In this document: in pieces, positions 46,786 through 57,343 of the stretch
Position numbering within the stretch: the first letter of the stretch is position 1
Layout of the letters: each line of letters opens with the position of its first letter
Source of the DNA: Phlegmacium glaucopus
Lineage: Eukaryota > Basidiomycota > Agaricomycetes > Agaricales > Cortinariaceae
Reading direction: 5' to 3'
NCBI GenBank assembly: GCA_015039465.1
Contig: MU130299.1
Span: 639,942 to 703,941 of the forward strand
DNA: 64,000 nt
Program-made: the position numbers and the translations under genes
The notes under the pieces: model-generated
Seen by the model: the letters and a program-made list of their open reading frames with translations, nothing else
Database searches by the model: none
Told to the model about the DNA's origin: nothing

Positions 46786-47631
46786 AGTCTAACTTTCCTC
46801 AACCTCCGTCGTATCTGTCGTTAGTCACTGGATAGTCACTATCCGAACATATCTCTGGCAAATTGGCACCACAATTAACTTCCAGGTCTTATGGCGAATG
46901 GAGGTGACGATGGCTGCGAAGAGTAAGAGTTTGGCTGGAGACCAAGGTCCAAGGTACTTAACATAATATCTCCTCACCACCCTCTATCATCTCACCTCTG
47001 TAAACGACCCTCTCCCATACAAACCAGATGGTACAAGTAATACACGCCAGCTACACTTTCTCATCACACTCAGACAGTTCTTCAGCTCACACCTACAAGA
47101 CGATTGCGCGCTACAAAGGATCGAACACGAAAGTGTTAGTTCAAACGCATATTATCATATACGGCAACATACTGCGTTAATCGTAGACCCACCGCTTGTG
47201 TGATTTTGCACATCACAGGACAGCCATATGAGTTTGGTAGATATCTCCTTCAGATTTCTTGATCGAATACTCAATCCATTGTCTGCAGCATCTTGACTTT
47301 ATTCTTTTTACGTTCACTTATCAGATACCAAGTCGCCAAAGACCTTCAAAATGGCTAACAACCATATCCCGTCGTCTGAAGCATTTATTTGCCATTGGTC
47401 ATCCTCGCGCATTGATGGCATCGAGATGGCAGTGGTTGATCAGGTGTTAACAATCAGAAAAGCGATATTTCAAACCTATCAAAGATTTGACGTTGATCGA
47501 ATTCATTGAATAGAGGTGAGCTGATGTTGAAAAGAAAGGAAAACGACTCAATAGCTCACCTTTCGTCTAGTAGATCCAATGAAACAACCCGTGTTGTCGT
47601 CTGGCTGCTATATCAACAACAGCCTCATTCA
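46786..47631. repeat. Kinase-upstream repeat R1
   Basis: The 5' flank of kinase fragment A, repeated at 50500-51400 (R2) and 60165-61400 (R3). Shared landmarks are ATATCTCCTCACC, CGTAGACCCACCG (near 47185, 50777 and, as CGCAGACC, 60475), ACAGCCATATGAG and ATACCAAGTCG. It probably held the ancestral kinase promoter. Confidence 0.6.
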
Positions 47632-47950
47632 TCGCATCCAAAGGTTCATCAAGTACGGCACGGGCGTCGCTCCTCCAACACCGTCAACGAAAATTTTGGT
47701 TTCCGTTCGTTGAATCTGTCGTTTTCGTGATTCGAGTTGTAACTGGGCGTTCGACTTGAACAGAGGTGAGTTTATGTTAGCAACTGGAAGCAAGTAGCTC
47801 ACTTGCCGTCGGAGTAGTCTGGCTACCATCATGGATTTGATCGATATGATAATCACTATGATGGAAGCTAGGTCTGAGGCCAGGCAGCCCCGCTTACCTT
47901 GGAACACTCGGTTACCCGAAATCAGATGGGTTGCATAACCATCTTCTGCG
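47632..47950 (-). pseudogene. Small gene or fragment with repeated C-terminal exon
   Basis: Three minus-strand exons chain in frame: G-N-R-V-F-Q, then S-I-K-S-M-M-V-A-R-L-L-R-R-Q (about 47816-47868), then NAQLQLESRKRQIQRTETKI and F-V-D-G-V-G-G-A-T-P-V-P-Y-L-M-N-L-W-M-R ending near 47632. The last exon recurs with the frame kept at about 49655-49815, and damaged near 51270-51330 and 61240-61370. The family is not recognised. It diverges from the seven-helix copy E. Confidence 0.35.
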
Positions 47951-48155
47951 TCAAACTGGTCAGTATGTATACATGGCGATGGGATACACATTTCTACCTG
48001 ATCAAAAATCGGGTTATGATTATCGCGGCGACAGTTTGTTACGATCATTACGAACATTAATTTTTATCTCAGTCACTGTATTTGATATAGATACTAGACT
48101 CTTATATAAACCACGGGTCAGAGATGCAATAGGTCGTTACAACAGACACGAAATC

Positions 48156-49419
48156 ATGAAGCTATCTACTGGAGACTTTAACTTCCTTGGAGTATGTCTC
48201 GAAGGCTTTCTCTACGGTAAGATATCTTTTGTACAACCCCCACGGCCCCTACTAAAGATGTACAATATTAACCTGTCCCAGGACTCTATTCTGGCATATT
48301 CGTCCTGTATTTACAAGACCACTGGGTATCGACAAAAAGCACCAACAAGAGGAAAAACATCCTTTTCTATGCTCTGTGTGGTCTATATGTTCTATCTGTT
48401 GCTACCGTTGTGCTTGATATGATACTTTTCATATATCATGTTAGCAAAAATTCCATCGGTAACAATAGCCATCTCTTTTTACACTTTCTGTTGGCAGTTT
48501 CGCAGCAATCCAACGGGATCCTTCGACATATCTCTTATTCGAGGCACAGTGACTGGTTGCTGCGATTGCCTTGCTCAGTCTATCCTAGTATGCATAAACT
48601 ACTATGCATATCATTTATTTTATTCAAGCAAATCTTAAAGATCTACCGTTGCTGGATTGTGTGGGGTTGCAATATCCATGTCGTGATCCTTCCTTCAATC
48701 TCTGCATTTGTATTCCTAAGTCAGTCAACCTATCTTATTTGACTAACTAATTTCAATTCATTGCCTCTAGCTATGTGGCTGGCGGGTGCCGGCTCATTGT
48801 ACAATTTCTCAGGCCAACCTACCCAACATGGCTGGGGGTATTGGATGGCCGTGGCCGGTTTCGCCATGTCCATGACTGTGAATGCTCTTGTGACGGGCTT
48901 GATCATTTTTAAGATCTTCAATGTGTACCGTGAAGTCAAATCCGCCTTGGATGACCAAACTTTGGGCGTCACTGGGGGAAGGAAAATTCGAACTGTCATA
49001 TTCGTACTAATTGAATCTGGCATGATGTTGTTTTCAATCCAATTGGCTCGGATCGTGGTTACCATTCTGCCAGAGACGGACACTGTCATTGAAGCTTATG
49101 ATATCATCGTTTATATCCACCAAATGCTCAACGTGATTACAACATCAGTCATTGCTACTTCTTATTTTACTGATAACAAGGTCCTGTATAGGGTATAACA
49201 CCTATGATAATCCAGGTGCGGGTTTCAATGGGATTGTCGTTTCATGACAAGGAATCCATGATACAATCTACCGTCCGAGTCGGGAGTTTCAAGTTGGACT
49301 GTGTGGCGAACAATCCAAATCCAATACTGGAAACGAGAGATGTCGATATCGTGAATAGAGACTCGGACGATGATATTGGCGTTAGACTAAGCGACGATAT
49401 CGAGATGGTAGATAGATGA
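48156..49419 (+). CDS. Seven-helix membrane protein, copy E
   Basis: Complete plus-strand member of the family. ATG at 48156 gives M-K-L-S-T-G-D-F-N-F-L-G-V-C-L-E-G-F-L-Y-G, splicing to GLYSGIFVLYLQDHWV. Then come FYALCGLYVLSVATVVLDM, a short exon with GTVTGCCDCLAQSIL, IYRCWIVWGCNIHVVILPSI, AMWLAGAGSLYNFSGQ, TVNALVTGLIIFKIFNVYRE, VIFVLIESGMMLFSIQLARI and YIHQMLN. The last small intron joins to GITPTIIQVRVSMGLSFHDK and a tail ending SDDIEMVDR at 49417-49419. Introns fall at the same places as in copies A-C on the other strand at 0-6 kb. About seven helices; plasma or internal membrane unknown. The tail is acidic with repeated D-D-I-G motifs, like copies C and D. No lesion found. Confidence 0.78.
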
Positions 49420-51539
49420 TCAGCTAGAACTAAGATATGCCATCAAGCGTGGGAAAGACTCGTCCATCATTAAACGCATCTCATTCAAGTCAACTTACTG
49501 AAGGCTCCTGCTGTCCTATTCTTGTCTCAAATACTGTCTGTATTTCATTCCGAATAGACCCCCATAAATGTTATACCATAGTAATCAAAAATGGAATCAT
49601 CAAGTCCTTGGAGCGTTCTGTAATCTTTCCGTCGCTGGTCACTTACTGGGCACTGTCCAACAACACCATGGGCCTCCTTCATCGCATCATAAGGTCCATC
49701 AAGTACGGCATGGGCGTCACTCCTCCAGTGGCGTCAACGAACGATTTAGTTTCCGTTCGTTCAATCTGTCGTTTTTGTGATTCAAGTTGTAACTGGGCGT
49801 TTCGAATCTAACAGAGGTGAGTTTTCGTCACTTGCCGTTTGGAGCAGATGACGAAAGACAACAAGTAGGAGCAGGAGGCGCCATTCTCTCACTGAACGCT
49901 CACTGAACACACATCGCCAACTTAACTCATTGTTTTCCCACACGACGAGTAGTGGACTCTAGCCAGGTCATGCCCATCATTATTGATCTAGAACATCGAC
50001 GCATACAGGTCGATGACACTGGTGGATTTGTTGTGGACCTATGAAAGTACGGGTGAGTCAAAGATAGTTCAAGTCACTCTATCGTACTAAACCCTTCATT
50101 CATTCACTACCGATATCGCACAGATGGTGGATAGATAATCACTAGATACGCTGTGATCGTCCTGCTGCTGTATTTGTTAGCTTACTGAGAGCCAGCTTGT
50201 GTTCTCCTGTTCTTGATTCAAGTGCTGTCTGTCTTTCATTCCGAGTACACCCATGGCATAAGCACTATATCACAGCAATCAAGTATGGAATCTTCAAGTC
50301 CTTGGGGTTGGTCGTTGACTTTTCCCGTCACTGCTTACCGCTTACTGACCGTTGTCCAACGAATTGGCCACCACCACCAACAATCTCATTCACGACTCAT
50401 ATCAATCACAAGTTTTATATCATATTATTAGGACTGGGGTTCATCGTAGGCGCTACCTTGGACAATGTGGTGGATAGACCGAAAAGATAGAGAAGCCGGG
50501 CGTTGTGGCGGATGAACGTGACGAGGGCTGCGAAGAAGTGCGTAGCTGCCAGTGACGCAGGTCCAAAGGTACTAAACCCAATATCTCCTCGTCAACGTAA
50601 ACTCCCCGCCCTCTATTCACCTCACCGCTGAATCAAACTCAGACCATTCTTACTTATCCCTTCAACCAATACCTATAAGACGATGGTGCCCTACATATAC
50701 GCAGAAAGATTGGACACAAAAGGTCAGGTCAAATTCACATTAACGCGCATACAGTAACTTACTGTGTTTAATCGTAGACCCACCGCTTGTGTGGTTAGCA
50801 CGTTTTTATACCTAGCAGGACAGCCATACGACCTTAGTATGTTTCATACTCAAATTTAGTCGTCAAATACTCACTACATTCTCTTTAGCATCTTCTCTCC
50901 CACCCACCTTTTTCTTTTTACACTCCCTTATCATATATCAAGTCGTAAATGGCCTTACAAAAAGATGTTAGAGCATGTGGAAAGATCGACCCAACTCAAG
51001 TGACAATCGATAACAACCTTATATCGTCATCTGCTCAGGGTCGTTCGTCTTCCTTCGAATATTGATGAGGTCGAGATAGAAGTGTTGACCGGGTGTTAAT
51101 CATCAGAAAAGCGACATTTCAATTCTACCATAGGCCTGTCGTTCGAATCTGTTGAATACATAGAGGTGAGTTAATGAAGAAGATAAAAGGGTCACTAACT
51201 CACTTTTCGTCTACTAGATCCAATGCAACAACTGTGTCGTCATCTGGCTACTGTATATCAACAAACAAGGATTCGTTTTTTGAATCCGTCGTTTTTGTGA
51301 TTTTATCTGTAACTGGGTGTTCGACTCTAACAGAGGTGATTTTACGTCAAAAGGCCAGTAACTCACTTGCCGTCTACCAAGACAAACTCTTCATCCTTCA
51401 ACAACCGCGTCAGGGTTCACACGGAGGAGCTGGGAGCAGAGAGTGGGGAGACAACGATTCTGTGATAACATACCTCCAAGTACTTATCCCAATTCATCTC
51501 TTGCAGACTTTTGAACAGTGGTGTACATTCAACGATCCA
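49420..51539. repeat. Mosaic of duplicated flanks including repeat R2
   Basis: No intact gene. It contains a repeat of the small-gene C-terminal exon (minus, 49655-49815, frame kept: AQLQLESQKRQIERTETKSF), a flank copy at 50180-50490 similar to 49480-49690, repeat R2 (50500-51400), and CACACGGAGGAGCTGGGAGC at 51419 shared with the first arm. The order differs from 44.0-44.6 kb, so this arm has extra internal duplications. Confidence 0.5.
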
Positions 51540-52798
51540 GTATTATGACTAGTGATTCACAACCAATCTATCGAGGAATGTGGATAGTATCCTGGTCTAA
51601 AAGTCGAATCCCGATCTCGTACCGCCAGTTGTACATAGAGTATATTCTAAAACGGCTATGGTTCGCGCTTGTAGCGTCAACTGAAAAAAGGAATGTAAGT
51701 CAGCTTTTTACCAACAAACGAAGAAAAACATACGTTGTTAGCCATCAGGTTGACATTATCCGTCAAATCCTTCCACGTCCCACTAACATTTGTGAACCTG
51801 GCCTGAGCACCCCAACCAACCTTCCGTCCCGACTGCTCTAGCCACACAAGTGACTTCGTCAGCGAAAACACTCAAACTCTCTGTCATTCCATTGACTATC
51901 CCTTCCAATTCCAAGATCTCTCCACGCCATCAACTTCAATCTTCTTCATAAAATCACCAATGCCGATCCACCTAAGATACCTTCCGTTCCAACTTCCAAA
52001 CGAGTGACCTTGTTAGCCAATGCGCTCAGCTGAGCGACCATGGAGTTGACAGTCATGTTCAAGTCGAACATCTCCTCGAAAATCAACATTGACGAACTTG
52101 TCAAGGTCACCTAGGGCAATGGTTTTCGTAATTTCTGAGGTGGATCGCACTTGATCGGTCAAATTTTCTGTCGAAGATCATAAAATAAAAATGAAAAGAT
52201 AGAATGAAGTAACATACGTTGACGTTCCTGGTCAAATCAGCCAAGGTTCCTTGCACACCTTCGACTCTTGCGTGGACTCCCAATATACCCTGCGCTCCGA
52301 CTTCCAATGCTACCTCGTCACTTCAGAGGCAAATGCTGACAACTGGTCCACCATGAAATTGGCGGTTCCTACAAAGCATGATAGTTAGAATAGTCCATAT
52401 TCCAGTCAAGAAAAAGTACCTCTCAATGTTGACATTTCACCTAAGACCATGGACGGACATCTCGATCTTCTGGGTCAAATCACCCCTAGCGACGGCGGTT
52501 GTGACAACTGCAATCGTACTTGATCTGTAAGGGAGGCACACATTCGACTGACCTATAGAAAGAAAGGTTTTCATCAAGACCATCATGTAAAACACAAATT
52601 ACATACGTTCCGCATCGAATTCAACCACATTTCCTTCCACGTCTGATACATGCACTTGACCTCCTAGTTTGCCTTGACTTCCGACTTCTAAAGTGACTTG
52701 AACGACTCCCACCGCCAGCCCTCGTAATCTGACAAAACAATCAGTCCGCGTCCAGAGAAAATATGACCACAGCGAATCGCGAGCATCCCCTTCAATTT

Positions 52799-52799
<1 letters not shown>
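51540..52799 (-). pseudogene. Hybrid histidine kinase fragment B, 3' part
   Basis: Parallel to fragment [21 protein letters not shown] at the left, then pieces with [20 protein letters not shown] and others separated by frameshifts. The sequence runs into the LINE at 52790-52803 inside the linker after the LRALA unit. The left boundary (GTAGTATCCTGGTCTA-like, 51590) is the same as in fragment A (44590), so the kinase was already truncated before the segment duplicated. Confidence 0.82.

Positions 52800-52802
<3 letters not shown>
52790..52802. repeat. LINE target-site duplication, left copy
   Basis: CTTCAATTTG plus up to three T (the T run makes the end ambiguous); matches 59192-59204. Confidence 0.82.

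Positions 52803-52832
<30 letters not shown>
52800..52832. repeat. 33-nt oligo(T), the LINE poly-A tail
   Basis: Uninterrupted T run on the plus strand at the 3' end of the minus-strand LINE, directly after the left target-site copy. Confidence 0.9.
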
Positions 52833-52833
<1 letters not shown>

Positions 52834-53265
52834 TGTCAAATTTATTGTGCGGGAAGACATAGTCCTCATGGTACACAGTACTTGCGTACAGGAAGTTGGC
52901 CAAGAGAGCATATCTAAGGGCGTGCTAAGTCAATACCTATCTAAGACTACAAGAGCCATAGAATACCACACCCCCCCACTGACGGAGCAGCAGAGTAAAA
53001 GTGGGTCGGTGTATCCTCCACCGTCTTAGACTATGCTCCCCTGTTAAACTCCTGTGGAAAATAAGATGAGATGCGTGTGGGGTGACTTGATGGGCAAAGG
53101 CGACAGGGTCCGCTAGGCGGATAATAGGAGTGTAAAGAGCGTCTCGAGGACAGCCGGGCTAGTAGAATAGAGGTTAGTGTAAAGGGGGGTGGTGAACAGG
53201 CAGGGAGTGGCTGGAGTGACGAGTGCCTTGGGTGGTTAGGGAACAAGGGCGGGTGGAGGAAGCGA

Positions 53266-56200
53266 TCAATTAGTATTGCGAGTGGGGTGAGGGGTTGGGG
53301 CGGCATTAGGGGCAGGGTTGCGGGCAGAGGTGGCTTGAGTTTTGAAGCGTTTGGTGGCGTGGATGTATTTGAGCAGGGGTTTGGTGGCAGAGGGGTCTGA
53401 GAGTAGAAACAGGAGGGAGTCGGCATTGCGTCTGAGCTTGCGTAGGAGGAGGTGTCGTTCGTGTTGATAATGAGGGCAGCGGAGCAGGAAGTGTTGCACC
53501 GATTCGACGGTGAGGCCTTGACAGTGGGGGCAGGCAGGGGTTTCGGAGCGGCGTATACGGAAAAGGTGTTGGTTGAGTGGAGAGTGTCCAGTACGGAGTT
53601 GAGTGAGGATAGCAGATTGGCGACGGTCAAGTGGGTCGACGAGCTTGAGGAATTTATTTGAGGGTAGGGACTTGTCGAGGGATCGGATTAGGGGGTAGCG
53701 GGGTGAGGTCTTCCATCGTTTCTTCCAGGTCTTGCGGATGGTGGAAAGGTTGGCTTGTCGAGTGGCAGCTAAGCTGATAGGGAGGGGGGAATTGCGTAGA
53801 TATACGGGTAGGAGGTTCTTGGGGCTTGAACGGCCTTGGGCAGCTTGTTTTGCCAGGGCGTCTGCACGTTCGTTGGGAGGGAATTTCTCGTGGCCTGGCG
53901 TCCAATGGATCTGGAGGTTAATGACATTGCGGGTGGGGGGGTTGGGAGGGAGGGCATTGGTGAGGCGGTGCTGGGTAGAGTGGAGCTGTTCAGCAGCATC
54001 ATGTACCCGGTCGAGGAGATGATGGGCTGGGTGGGGTTGTTGGTTGTTGAGGGCACTAATAGAGGCTTGGTTGTCAGTGCCAATAACTGTATACTTACGT
54101 AGTTGAAAGCGTAGGGCATTTAGCAGGTGCAGAGCCAGTGTGAGCCCTACAATCTCGCCTTCGTAAACGGTGTGGTTGGAGAGAGAGCCGAGGTGGTATT
54201 GGAGGGATCGTTTCTCTATTTGGTTGATGTAAAGGACGGCAGCGGCCCCTACTCCATTTTCGAATCCAGATCCGTCGCAGTAGACAGAGACCTGTGTCTT
54301 GTGGTGAATGTTAGCGGCTTTGAGTGCCTCGTCTCTGCTGTTGAGGGTGGTGGTGGTGAAGGAGGGGATGTAGTTGGGCCGTCGACGGGTAGCGGAGACC
54401 GTCTCTAACATGGATGGCTTGACATTAGTGGTGAAGAAAAGGTTATGAAGAGGTGTACGGTGCTTTTTGACGTAGCGTCTGGAGGCTTTTCGAGCTAGGG
54501 GGTGAAGAGGGTGGGAGGGTGGGAGTGCGGCGATTCTGGAAGCTGCCCGGAATAGGACCTTGTCGAAGAGGAGATCTATTGGGAGGAGGTTAGCATGGGC
54601 TTCCAAAACATCGCCCGCCGTAGAGCTGAGCGCTCCTGTAATGGTTCTGGCAACGCGTCGCTGAATAGCGGTTAGCTTTTTAGTAATGGCGATAGATCCT
54701 AGGCGTTTGAGCCCTGAGGGGCCGGGGTGGATCCCTGTAAACCAGACGTCAGCAGCATAAGTGAAAGTAGGGACAGACACGGTGTTATAAAGTTGTCGTA
54801 TGTGTTTAGGGGGCATGCCCCCAGATGGTTTGGACAGGCGGGCAATTTGGAGTGACCACCAAGTTGCGGTTGCGACTACTTTCTGATGGTGACCTGTCCA
54901 TCGAAGTTTAGGGTCGAGGAGTACTCCTAGGTACTTGTAGGTGTTAGTTGTATTGACGGTCTGTGTGGTTTGAGAGCCGTTGGGGTTGGTTCTAGTAAGT
55001 GTGAGATCGCCAGGGATGATATCGTGGTGTGATCGAGGGAAGTTCATGAGGGCTAGTTTGGTCAGTTCAAAGGGGGAATTGTGAGAGATGGACCAGTCGA
55101 AACTGCCATTAAGGCGTTCCATCATGTTACGGATAGTTTCATGCGCGTCAGTAAGGGTCTTGCCAACAGCTAAGAACATTGAATCGTCGACAAAACCTAT
55201 GGAGGTCTCGTTCTTGTGGGATGCCGTACGGATCAATGGGGAGTTGTAGAAGGCGTAGAGGATCATGGATAACGGGCAGCCTTGGGTAGTGCCATTGATG
55301 ATTTCGATGAGTTCCGAGATGAAGTCGTCGAATTGAAGTCTTGTTTTCCTGCCTGTGAGCATTTTCTCAATTAGCCGGATATAGCAGGCTGGGACTCTTA
55401 GGGCTCTCATATTGTGGATAAGCTGATCTTTAGCGGTGTTTGGGAAGGCCCCTTGGACGTCGAGGAAGAGGGCCACCGCTACTTTACCAGTGCGCCAGGC
55501 GTCTTTGACCGTGTGGGTCAGCATATGAAGGGCGTCTGTTGTGTTGCGCCCTGAACGGCCCCCAAATTGGCCTGGGGGGAGCATGAGGTGTTTTTCCGCT
55601 AGATGTGACAGGTCAGCAGCGACTAGGGTAGATAACAACTTGCCAATAGTGTCTAGAAGGCCTATTGGGCGGTATGCTTTGGCGACATCGTAAGCGGGTT
55701 TACTTGGTTTGCGAAGGACTAGAGTGGTAGAGGTTAGCCAGCGCTCGTGGTAGACGTTCAGTTCAATGACAGCACGGAAGATGAAGAAGAGGTGATCTAG
55801 GAGGACGTCAATGGACTTAGTTAAGATTAGGTTAGGGATTCCGTCTGGGCCTGGTGCTTTATGAGGCTTGAGGGAGTGAGCCGTTTCTTTGATGCGTCGC
55901 CGGGTGAAGTATTTGATACCGGGTAATGGGGCAGGGTAGTTGAAGTTGGGAGGCACTGAGGAGGTTGCTGGGGGCGGGGGGAAGAAGGAAGTTGAGAGGG
56001 CTTTGACCTTGTCAGAATTGGAGGAGGCGTTAGAGGAGGTACCGTTCGTTTGGACTTTAAGGGTAGGCACTCGTGCATTGGAGTAGTCTGAGGGATCGTT
56101 AGTCACATATTTGTTCGCCGTGTATACTTGGGATGGTGTAATGTTTTCCAGCCAATCTGACCAGTGGGCCCTGGTTGCTGCTTCCACTGCGTCTGCGAAC

Positions 56201-57279
56201 TCCCTGCTGGCTTTCTTATGCTCGTCTTTGGATGGATGGTCAGCGATGTCGCGGAACTTGTAGGCTAAATTGCTGAGCCTGTTCTTCCTTTTCTTGAGGG
56301 CTGTGAGGTCAGCGTTCCACCATCGTTTGGAGAAGGGGCATGGCTTCTTCATCGGGGCGTGGAGAGTGATGACGTCCTGTATAACCGCGACCAGCTTGTC
56401 GACTTTGGAGTGAAACTCGGCTTCAGAGGTGATGAGGGTGGCGGGGGATTCGGCTTGAAGTTGGGTGCGTAGAGTGTTGTTGAAGTTGGTGAAGTCTATG
56501 TTGCGGAAATCAGGGGCCATGCGGGGGAGGGAGCGAGCAACTGGCATGTCGATGATTGTGATGATTGGCAGGTGGTCGGCTAGAGCTGGGCGCATAGAAG
56601 GATTAGTATCGCAAGAAATAGTAAGATTGAGAGCATGGTGGGAGAGCCAGACATTGTCCGGACGAGTCCAATTGTGAGCCGCAGATTCGTAGGTAGGAAT
56701 GCCTGGGGGGAGAATTTGTTCCATGTTGTGGGCTTGAACGAGCTCAAGGAGGGGAGCGATGTCGTCCTCCGTGGAGTTGAGGTGGCGGTTGTCTTCAGAT
56801 TCCCATAGGGGATGGTGCCTGTTGAAGTCGCCGAGCCAGAGCATATGGTCTAGCGGCGTAGGGGGATTAGTAGCGAGGAAGTGAGTAAGCTCTGTTAGAT
56901 TGTCGTTGTGATTGCAGTCGTTATAGATATTAAACAGTGATAGGTGGCCGTTGGGGCCGTGGAATCTAACAGCCGTGATGTCGGAGTTGGGTACATCTAA
57001 TTGGGTGTAGGTGTCAGTAGAGATATTAGTATTGATCATAAGGATAGAGCGAGAGCGGGAAGCGTCATCAAAATAGTGATTAGAGGGGTATAATATGCGC
57101 CAGTAGGTTGAGCCCCTGGCGTTCTTGAACGTGTCTAGCCACGGCTCTTGGATGGCTATGATGTCCCAGTCTTCGGGTGCGGCCGTGTTGAGGATGTACT
57201 GTTGAGCGGTTTTTGACTTGTGAGTGTTTTGTTGCCATATGCGAAGTCTGCTTGGTGATTTAGAGGTTCTTCTATTCAT
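53266..57279 (-). CDS. LINE ORF2: endonuclease, reverse transcriptase, RNase H
   Basis: 1337 residues that perform target-primed reverse transcription. Apurinic-type endonuclease at about 1-235: RIWQQNTHKSKTA, IIAIQEPWLD, WLGDFNRHHPLWE, TRPDNVWLSHH and ALADHLPI. Reverse transcriptase at about 440-800: KAPGPDGIPNLIL, YRPIGLLDTIGKLLS, QFGGRSGRNTTDALH, VALFLDVQGAFPN (first catalytic Asp), NGTTQGCPLSMILYAFYNSP, IGFVDDSMFLAV (F-V-D-D in place of the usual F/Y-A-D-D) and YKYLGVLLDPKLRW. RNase H at about 1005-1150: VSVYCDGSGFENGVGAAAVL, YEGEIVGLTLAL, TDNQASISAL and WTPGHEKFPPNERADALAK. C-terminal Cys/His region TPACPHCQGLTVESVQHFLL with C-P-H-Y. No stops. The frame overlapping its 3' end (53031-53630) is a shadow. 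Confidence 0.93.
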   Translation of the reverse strand: MNRRTSKSPSRLRIWQQNTHKSKTAQQYILNTAAPEDWDIIAIQEPWLDTFKNARGSTYWRILYPSNHYFDDASRSRSILMINTNISTDTYTQLDVPNSDITAVRFHGPNGHLSLFNIYNDCNHNDNLTELTHFLATNPPTPLDHMLWLGDFNRHHPLWESEDNRHLNSTEDDIAPLLELVQAHNMEQILPPGIPTYESAAHNWTRPDNVWLSHHALNLTISCDTNPSMRPALADHLPIITIIDMPVARSLPRMAPDFRNIDFTNFNNTLRTQLQAESPATLITSEAEFHSKVDKLVAVIQDVITLHAPMKKPCPFSKRWWNADLTALKKRKNRLSNLAYKFRDIADHPSKDEHKKASREFADAVEAATRAHWSDWLENITPSQVYTANKYVTNDPSDYSNARVPTLKVQTNGTSSNASSNSDKVKALSTSFFPPPPATSSVPPNFNYPAPLPGIKYFTRRRIKETAHSLKPHKAPGPDGIPNLILTKSIDVLLDHLFFIFRAVIELNVYHERWLTSTTLVLRKPSKPAYDVAKAYRPIGLLDTIGKLLSTLVAADLSHLAEKHLMLPPGQFGGRSGRNTTDALHMLTHTVKDAWRTGKVAVALFLDVQGAFPNTAKDQLIHNMRALRVPACYIRLIEKMLTGRKTRLQFDDFISELIEIINGTTQGCPLSMILYAFYNSPLIRTASHKNETSIGFVDDSMFLAVGKTLTDAHETIRNMMERLNGSFDWSISHNSPFELTKLALMNFPRSHHDIIPGDLTLTRTNPNGSQTTQTVNTTNTYKYLGVLLDPKLRWTGHHQKVVATATWWSLQIARLSKPSGGMPPKHIRQLYNTVSVPTFTYAADVWFTGIHPGPSGLKRLGSIAITKKLTAIQRRVARTITGALSSTAGDVLEAHANLLPIDLLFDKVLFRAASRIAALPPSHPLHPLARKASRRYVKKHRTPLHNLFFTTNVKPSMLETVSATRRRPNYIPSFTTTTLNSRDEALKAANIHHKTQVSVYCDGSGFENGVGAAAVLYINQIEKRSLQYHLGSLSNHTVYEGEIVGLTLALHLLNALRFQLRKYTVIGTDNQASISALNNQQPHPAHHLLDRVHDAAEQLHSTQHRLTNALPPNPPTRNVINLQIHWTPGHEKFPPNERADALAKQAAQGRSSPKNLLPVYLRNSPLPISLAATRQANLSTIRKTWKKRWKTSPRYPLIRSLDKSLPSNKFLKLVDPLDRRQSAILTQLRTGHSPLNQHLFRIRRSETPACPHCQGLTVESVQHFLLRCPHYQHERHLLLRKLRRNADSLLFLLSDPSATKPLLKYIHATKRFKTQATSARNPAPNAAPTPHPTRNTN

Positions 57280-57343
57280 TGGGGGGTAGGGGCTGGGGTT
57301 GGTGACTTGCGACGCTGGGACTGTGAGCCTGTGCGGTTTGGGA

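Noticed and set aside
44585..51640. GTCGAATCC boxes near 44609 and 51603 as tRNA T-arms
   Set aside because: No D-arm, anticodon arm or acceptor stem could be folded around them; they are part of the duplicated kinase-fragment edge.
53031..53630. 199-codon Pro/Ser-rich minus frame at the LINE 3' end
   Set aside because: Overlaps the end of ORF2 in another frame; low complexity and no motif.
53452..54408. Several plus-strand frames over the LINE
   Set aside because: They are shadows of ORF2 on the other strand in GC-richer DNA; none has a domain.
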